64,000 nt of DNA from the NCBI GenBank assembly GCA_032622095.1, contig CP136069.1, positions 1,116,001-1,180,000 of the forward strand, written 5' to 3'. The DNA comes from Siphonodentalium dalli. Taxonomy: Eukaryota > Mollusca > Scaphopoda > Gadilida > Siphonodentaliidae. A model generated the notes under the pieces. That model was not told where the DNA came from and made no database searches. It saw nothing but the letters and a program-made list of their open reading frames with translations. Numbering within the stretch: position 1 is the stretch's first letter; each line of letters begins with the position of its first letter. Below are positions 59,060 through 64,000 of the stretch, in pieces. A program made the position numbers and the translations under genes.

Positions 59060-59135
59060 GAGGAATATAGAGAACCTTGGGAATGGCGAAACTTCGGTAT
59101 AATGAACCTTGGGATTAGCGAACCTTTGGACACAG
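59060..59135 (-). repeat. Inverted counterpart of the CGAAGGTT array
   Basis: GAACCTTGGGAATGGCGAAA, GAACCTTGGGATTAGCGAAC and AACCTTTGGAC copies are on the opposite strand to 58580-58680. Confidence 0.6.
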
Positions 59136-59765
59136 AGTGACATGTCGCCGTCCTACGATCCATACGTACTGGCGTGATCGTATATATCCCAAGTTGGCCA
59201 GAAATACAGGCACTCCTATGAAACATACATTTTTCATTTTATAGATGGACGTACGTATTTTTGGGTTGTCCATACGTACTGACGTAATCATATTAAATTA
59301 TAGTTTAATTCGCGCAAGATTGTTTGGTTGCCATATTTGCACGTATAGAAGTTATATGAGTTTGGCCGAGATTGACACATTCAACTGTTGTGCCACCATT
59401 AACTGGCCGTAAATTAATTGTTCAAAATTATAACATAAATAATCTTGGCTTAAAATACATGTATATGGTCTTCAATAGTTTGTGATTGCTTGGATTTTGC
59501 TCAGAATAACAAACAAACACGCCGAAATGATTTTAGTGTGATAGCCTTTATAAGTATCTGTACTGGACCAGCAACGCGAAGTGAGGCCGTGACGTCATGA
59601 TCTTATAAAAATGGCCGCGCCGTAATTAGCAGGAGTTTTGTATTACGCGATGTGATATCGTTGCGTTTGAGCATAAATAAGAAATGAGATGTGTTTTATG
59701 GCACCATGGCTGGTATACTGAATATATAAACGGCCTGATTTGTTAAGGGTTTCCTTCCCCTTTAA

Positions 59766-59849
59766 GATAAATCTAATTCTGTATGAATTATGTCAGGTGA
59801 GTATAATTTATTCATAAAATTTGGACTTGTGTCCAAATCTGCTAATTTT
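59766..59849 (-). repeat. DIRS right inverted terminal repeat, outer part
   Basis: GATAAATCTAATTCTGTATG, AATTATGTCAGGTGAGTATA, then the hairpin TTTGGACTTGTGTCCAAA and CTAATTTT. The first 38 bases are the exact inverse of 50041-50078. Confidence 0.85.
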
Positions 59850-60735
59850 CACAGCATTTCGCCAATAATTGCAGGTGGCAAGGTGATCTGATGTATTCAA
59901 ATATGAAATCAAAGATGACTGCATTTTATGTAGTTTGGTGACAATCAGATCAGGAATGTGACCTATGGTATGTGCTAAAGGATTTATTCATGCTAATAGT
60001 AAAATCCAAGATGGCTGCTGCCCATCGGTGGCCATGTTTTTCAACCAAATTCGGAAAACAAATTGATAGCTCCCATGTAGTGGTCTCCCACAAGATCCAT
60101 ATGAAGTTTGGTGACGATCAGATGAGGGTGGTGATCTGTGTGGTGTGCCGAATCATTTAGTCATACAAAGAGTAAAATCCAAGATGGCTGCCAGTGGCTA
60201 TATTTTTAACGAAAATCGTTCAGATTCAATAACTCCTATTTAGAGGTAATTCCAAACATGCCTGTAAATTTACAAAACATTTCGCAAATAATTGTGGGAA
60301 GCAGGTGCGCTGATGGATTCAAATGTAAAATGCTTTTTACCAGAATTTGGAAAAAATTGTTAAACATATGTATTTTGGCGATGTTTGATTCAGGTCGGTA
60401 GGGTGTGCCGTGTGCTAAAGAAATTAGTTGTGCAAAGAGAAAAATCCAAGATGGCTGCCGGCCACCAAGTTTTTCAATGAAATTCGAAAAAATTGGCAGC
60501 TCTCATTGAGAGGTCACACCTGGAGATGTATATGATGTTTGGTGTCAATAAGATGAGGGATCGAATGAGGGTGGTGATCTGTAGGTTGTGCCCAATAATT
60601 TAGTTATGCTAACAGTAAAATTCAAGGTGGCTGCCGGCAGTCATGTTTTTCATAAAAAATCATTCAGATTCATTAGCTCCCATCTCGAGTTGATCCCAAA
60701 CACGTCTGCAAATTTTCAAGACATTCCAACCTTAC
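59850..60735 (+). repeat. Dispersed repeat R2, right part and further modules
   Basis: Continues the R2 copy broken at 50030. AAAATCCAAGATGGCTGC occurs near 60000, 60176 and 60445, with a variant at 60624; module spacing alternates at about 176 and 270 bp. Open frames at 59972-60160 and 60588-60791 are repeat-derived. Confidence 0.8.
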
Positions 60736-60736
60736 A

Positions 60737-61805
60737 GGCCAAACTTTTTTATTTTTCTGCTTTACGGATTTTTTTAACCTTGTTTTTGTAGGGTCGGTCG
60801 GAAAAAATAAAAATAAAAATGCTTGAATAATTTTATTTTTTTTGACATTCGCTAAGGTGGTAATTGTGTCTTCATTATTCTCTGTCAGTCACTTACAGAG
60901 AACAGTTTTCGGACGTATATCACAAAATTCAAATCCAGTACTATTATTTGAAACATAGCTCAGATTATTGAATAATATTGAAAAAATCCAGAAATAAAGA
61001 GTTTGTTTTTGTTCAACATTTTAATTATTAAATAAATGGACTCCCCCATTCAGTTATAATGTATACATTGAAAAAGTCCATTATTCATCTGGATGGATGT
61101 CATGGAAAAATAAGTAGCCGACAGATAATATATGTGCAGAAGGATTCCTATTAGTTGGTGGGAAATGTTCAGATAATAAGTTTAGAAAACGGTCTATGGC
61201 CGTTTGTTGAACTTATTATCTGAACATTTCCTGAGGAATCTACTTGTCTGGTCAATGAGTATTTAGTATAGAGAGGGTTAATACACACATGGGAATGGTG
61301 AGATTAGTGGTAGTGATAAACAGTGAATGTGTAACTTGAGCAAACCCACACACTCATTAGCTTGTCATTCCTATCTAAGAAACCTTGTGGACTGTTATTG
61401 CATGGTCTTTGGTCATAAAGATCACCATAAATTCCCAGGAATACATAATGTTTTCTGAAGGCCATTTAAAGTTTTAAAGAGATCTGTCAAGATTTATAGA
61501 AAGCATACATATATCTTGGTGGCAGAAGCATATAAACTCAAGCTGACTTCTCAGTTTTCATCTTGGATGTAGTTAAAAGTAATTAAAGCCAGAGATATCT
61601 ATAGTTGGTGGGTCCTATGCATCTTTAATCACTGGTGAAATGTGGTTAGATAATTTTTCACTGATAAGAAGAAACAACTAAGGTTGGCAGTGAAAATTTA
61701 AAAAAAAATTATATTTGATTTTTATTTCCTTGTCCAGCTGTGTCAGGCCACAGAAAACAGGGTCAGAGGATCTGTAAAGCAGCAGTAAAATAAAAAAGTT
61801 TGGCC
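60737..61805. mobile_element. 1.07 kb element with imperfect terminal inverted repeats
   Basis: The left end GGCCAAACTTTTTTATTTTT, CTGCTTTACGGATTTT and CCTTGTTTTTGT is matched inversely by the right end (AAAATAAAAAAGTTTGGCC at 61805, with GATCTGTAAAGCAGCAG further in) over about 85-95 bp. No ORF of note, so it would be non-autonomous. No clear target-site duplication. The interior contains the 71-nt hairpin at 61161-61231. Confidence 0.6.
61161..61231. repeat. 71-nt hairpin (32-bp stem, 7-nt loop)
   Basis: The left arm GGAAATGTTCAGATAATAAG continues to AAAACGG (61192); the loop is TCTATGG (61193-61199); the right arm is CCGTTTGTTG... ending ATCTGAACATTTCC (61231). A few mismatches lie near the loop. 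The size and loop resemble a microRNA precursor, but it lies within a TIR element and could simply be an internal inverted repeat. Confidence 0.8.
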
Positions 61806-61811
61806 TAAAAT

Positions 61812-62220
61812 TAATTCTCAGGAAATGGAGTTAACATTGGCAGATAGTTGGCCAACGTTCATTTTCCAACTGTTTGCCAACGTAATGCTACAATATAAAA
61901 ATACAGTTGATATCTGCATATTACAGCTTTCCTCATAGGTCATAATAATTAATTCTCAGGAAACGGAGTTAACGTTGATGACCATAATGCTACAATATAC
62001 AGATATATAGTTGATATTGATGATTTCTTTATGGTTCAAGTCCATGTCTATGCTTTTCAAGTGTTCCCGTGTTATAAGCATATTGGTACAGCATTCCCGT
62101 TTAATCATAATGACTAATAATACTCAGGAGATGCAGTTAATGTTGGCAGATAGGTGACATATGATTGGCAAAGCAACATTGGGCCAACGTTGGAATACCA
62201 ACACTTAGCCAACCGCTAAT
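61812..62220 (+). repeat. Three diverged direct repeats (TTGGCCAACGTT modules)
   Basis: ATTCTCAGGAAATGGAGTTA (about 61812), ATTCTCAGGAAACGGAGTTA (about 61951) and ACTCAGGAGATGCAGTTAAT (about 62123) head similar blocks. These include GGCAGATAG, GGCCAACGTT and AATGCTACAATATA..ATA.AGTTGATAT. No coding content. Confidence 0.65.
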
Positions 62221-62414
62221 TACATTGTATCAACATAATGCGAATTAGTTTTTCACTGGTGTGTAATTATGAGGAATAGTCAGCATTTCCTGGTATAATT
62301 ATACAGTAAAAATACATTTGTGCATATCACAAGCTTCATGATTTATTTGTTTGTGATTCTGCCCAAATTTATTTATACAGTGAAATTACACCAGGAAATG
62401 AATATTATACATTG

Positions 62415-62530
62415 AATCAATGCACACCGACGGACGAAAACAGGGACTGACAGAAATATGGATGCATAAAGGTCCGGACACACCGACGGACAGGACAGAT
62501 GGATGGACGAGGTCAATAAAGTATAACCCC
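62415..62530 (+). repeat. CACCGACGGAC-type repeat tail
   Basis: CACACCGACGGACGAAAAC and CACACCGACGGACAGGACAG, followed by GGATGGACGAGG, resemble the R1 tails at the start of the window. Overlapping frames on both strands (62386-62734) are not supported as genes. Confidence 0.55.
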
Positions 62531-62859
62531 ATTCTTTCTGAGATTTGGGGCATAATTATAACAGTGCACAATCAATACATGATATGTAATCAATTCAATG
62601 GTATGCCCTACATATAGAGTACAGCGGGTGTTGTATCGAAACAGGTCTGTTTTGGAGATTATGGCAGCATCAAGTGTTTCAGACACGAGACAAGATATAT
62701 GCACAATTTCCAATTTTATAAACACAAAGCACAAGATAGATCATTGAAATGTACTTGATAAAACAAAAGTTATTGTGAATTTTAGATATATATTCTCACT
62801 ATAAATAGATGTTATAGGGATAAATATCCTACTTGAGCAGTGAGCATCACTCTTCTATA

Positions 62860-62914
62860 ACGAGAGGCCGATCACGATCGGCAGATGTTTAACCCATACC
62901 TTGGAGATAGCGAT
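62860..62914. repeat. Hairpin-bearing motif shared with 18375-18426
   Basis: ACGAGAG followed by the palindromic GCCGATCACGATCGGC (62867-62882) and AGATGTTTAACCCATACCTT. See 18375-18426. Candidate element end. Confidence 0.5.
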
Positions 62915-64000
62915 TAGCTATTTTTATAAATTTTATAAATCCTTACATCAACCTTTTCATGAGTGCTAAAGTTTCAACAATTCACACTTAATATAGTGAT
63001 CATGTGAAAAATATTTAGTTATCACATTGTATCAACAGGATTGGCGGAGGATGTTAATATTTTTAAGCAAATAAACCAAATGACCCTCACTATGCAACTA
63101 TGCAACTATGCCTAGAACTACATGTATAAACATAATCAATGGAAATATTTGAGTTATCAAATCGGATAGAATAAGGTTAATCTTACCCAAACTAATGAAC
63201 TGATAAACACAAAATAGTCTATACAAAGCATGTCATTGGATTTAGAAACCCATACAACAAATTAGTCTCAAGAATACCAGCACCATTAATATTACCCTGG
63301 AGCCCAAATGCAATTGAGGGAATTTCAAAATAAAACATTTCCTCTAATGATGAATATACAATTGGTGATTTATTGAAACCCTTACTGAACCTGGATCAAA
63401 GTGAAAGGGATAATATTATATCTGTCTATCGCATAATATGTGTCTATGGAATGGTTTAATTTTAATCCCAAATCCATGTAAATCAAAAGTGGATCACCAT
63501 CAACCTGGACATACTATAGGAGAATGATCAAATGAAAAGCATCAAAACCATATGATGTGTGGAGAGGGTTAATCATTTGCAATGACATCATATCATGGAA
63601 CTGAGGAATGTGTGGATTAATGTTTGTCTAAGATAAGACAACAGTGTATGTAAACAACAATGTCTGTAAAACATCCCAACAAAGTAACAATGGACTATTC
63701 CAATTTAATATTTTAGAATAGGTGTCCTACATGTATAGCGTGTACATAAACTTTAGTAATCAACCTGTTTCAGCAAAGGGGTTAACTTAATATTGCACAG
63801 AAAACAGAACTCCACCAGATAGCCATCAATCAATTTGACATTATGATAATAAATCCCACCATCCAGCAGTACCACTATCAGGCTTTATAGCATGTCATAT
63901 CTTATGTCCATAGTGATTAACTCATTTCAATTACACACATGGTCTGTGAGATATGTTCTCTTAAAATACCCAGCAGTAATTACTTGAAGTATAAAGGGTC
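62915..64000. other. No supported feature
   Basis: AT-rich DNA with no ORF over 60 codons, no clear tandem repeat and no RNA gene recognised. Confidence 0.45.

Larger units (their letters stand above)
54759..59765. other. 5.0 kb insertion within the DIRS right terminal repeat; no supported gene
   Basis: The terminal repeat breaks at 54758 and its outer part (GATAAATCTAATTCTGTATG) resumes at 59766, with about 47 bp missing. The intervening 5,007 bp has no similarity to DIRS that I can see. Contents: two GTGACGTCA sites (about 55129 and 59590), an AAC-rich stretch (about 55663-55710), a block at 55364-55399 shared inversely with 11314-11350, a MITE-like element at 57612-58058 and CGAAGGTT repeats. 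Open frames (54868-55053, 55707-55928, 56320-56532, 57192-57446) lack recognisable domains. It may be another element or displaced genomic DNA. Confidence 0.5.
50031..59849 (+). mobile_element. DIRS-type tyrosine-recombinase retrotransposon, decayed, with a nested 5 kb insert
   Basis: Inserted in an R2 copy. The left end carries ATTTAAAAAG then TACTCACCTGACATAATTCA; the right end is the inverse, extended by a TTTGGACTTGTGTCCAAA hairpin. In the middle (54517-54628) is the reverse complement of the right end joined to the left end, the 'internal complementary region' typical of DIRS elements. Between the left terminal repeat and that region lie gag-like, RT/RNase H and tyrosine-recombinase remnants in the expected order. 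AATTTT is present at both insertion junctions. The right terminal repeat is interrupted at 54758/59766. Without that insert the element is about 4.8 kb, a normal DIRS size. Confidence 0.85.

Overview
This is a repeat-dominated, AT-rich eukaryotic nuclear window. No bacterial-style genes, operons, rRNA or tRNA were found. Canonical splice sites, AATAAA signals, a hAT DNA transposon, a non-LTR retrotransposon and a DIRS-type retrotransposon all point to an animal genome. Dispersed repeats built on 'GGCCATAACTC...' modules with (GGAC/GGAT)n tails, and modules built on 'AAGATGGCTGCC', resemble repeats I associate with marine molluscs, especially bivalves. The taxon is an inference.

Layout. 0-6.4 kb: dispersed repeats, then a 4.9 kb inverted-repeat (foldback) structure with arms of about 2.1-2.2 kb. 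6.7-9.7 kb: a dispersed repeat (family R1) split by a complete hAT element with perfect 8-bp target-site duplications and an internally deleted transposase gene. 9.7-12.0 kb: short duplications, a 16-bp minisatellite and a 1.3 kb element with terminal inverted repeats (TIRs). 12.8-14.1 kb: two probable exons of an unrecognised host gene on the minus strand, with repeat family R2 in the intron. 14.4-19.6 kb: local duplications and R1/R2 copies. 19.8-23.4 kb: satellite array A (64-bp unit, about 35 copies), interrupted by a 5'-truncated non-LTR retrotransposon with a 10-bp target-site duplication. 24.2-46.0 kb: satellite array B, 340 contiguous copies of a different 64-bp unit, with higher-order duplications of 77-unit and 31-unit period. 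46.0-49.9 kb: mostly unique DNA with one candidate exon and two hairpins. 49.9-60.7 kb: an R2 copy split by a decayed DIRS element (gag-like, RT/RNase H and tyrosine-recombinase remnants, inverted terminal repeats and an internal complementary region), whose right terminal repeat is itself broken by a 5.0 kb insertion. 60.7-64 kb: another TIR element carrying a 71-nt hairpin, then minor repeats.

How the parts relate. There is no pathway here. The window records nested insertions: hAT into R1, a non-LTR element into satellite A, DIRS into R2, and a 5 kb insert into DIRS. It also records tandem amplification. The only protein-coding signals likely to be non-parasitic are the two-exon minus-strand fragment at 12.8-14.05 kb and, more weakly, one exon at 46.3 kb. 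The most unusual object is the 21.8 kb satellite B, next to a second array with the same 64-bp period but no similarity I can see. Its segmental history can be read from shared rare variants.
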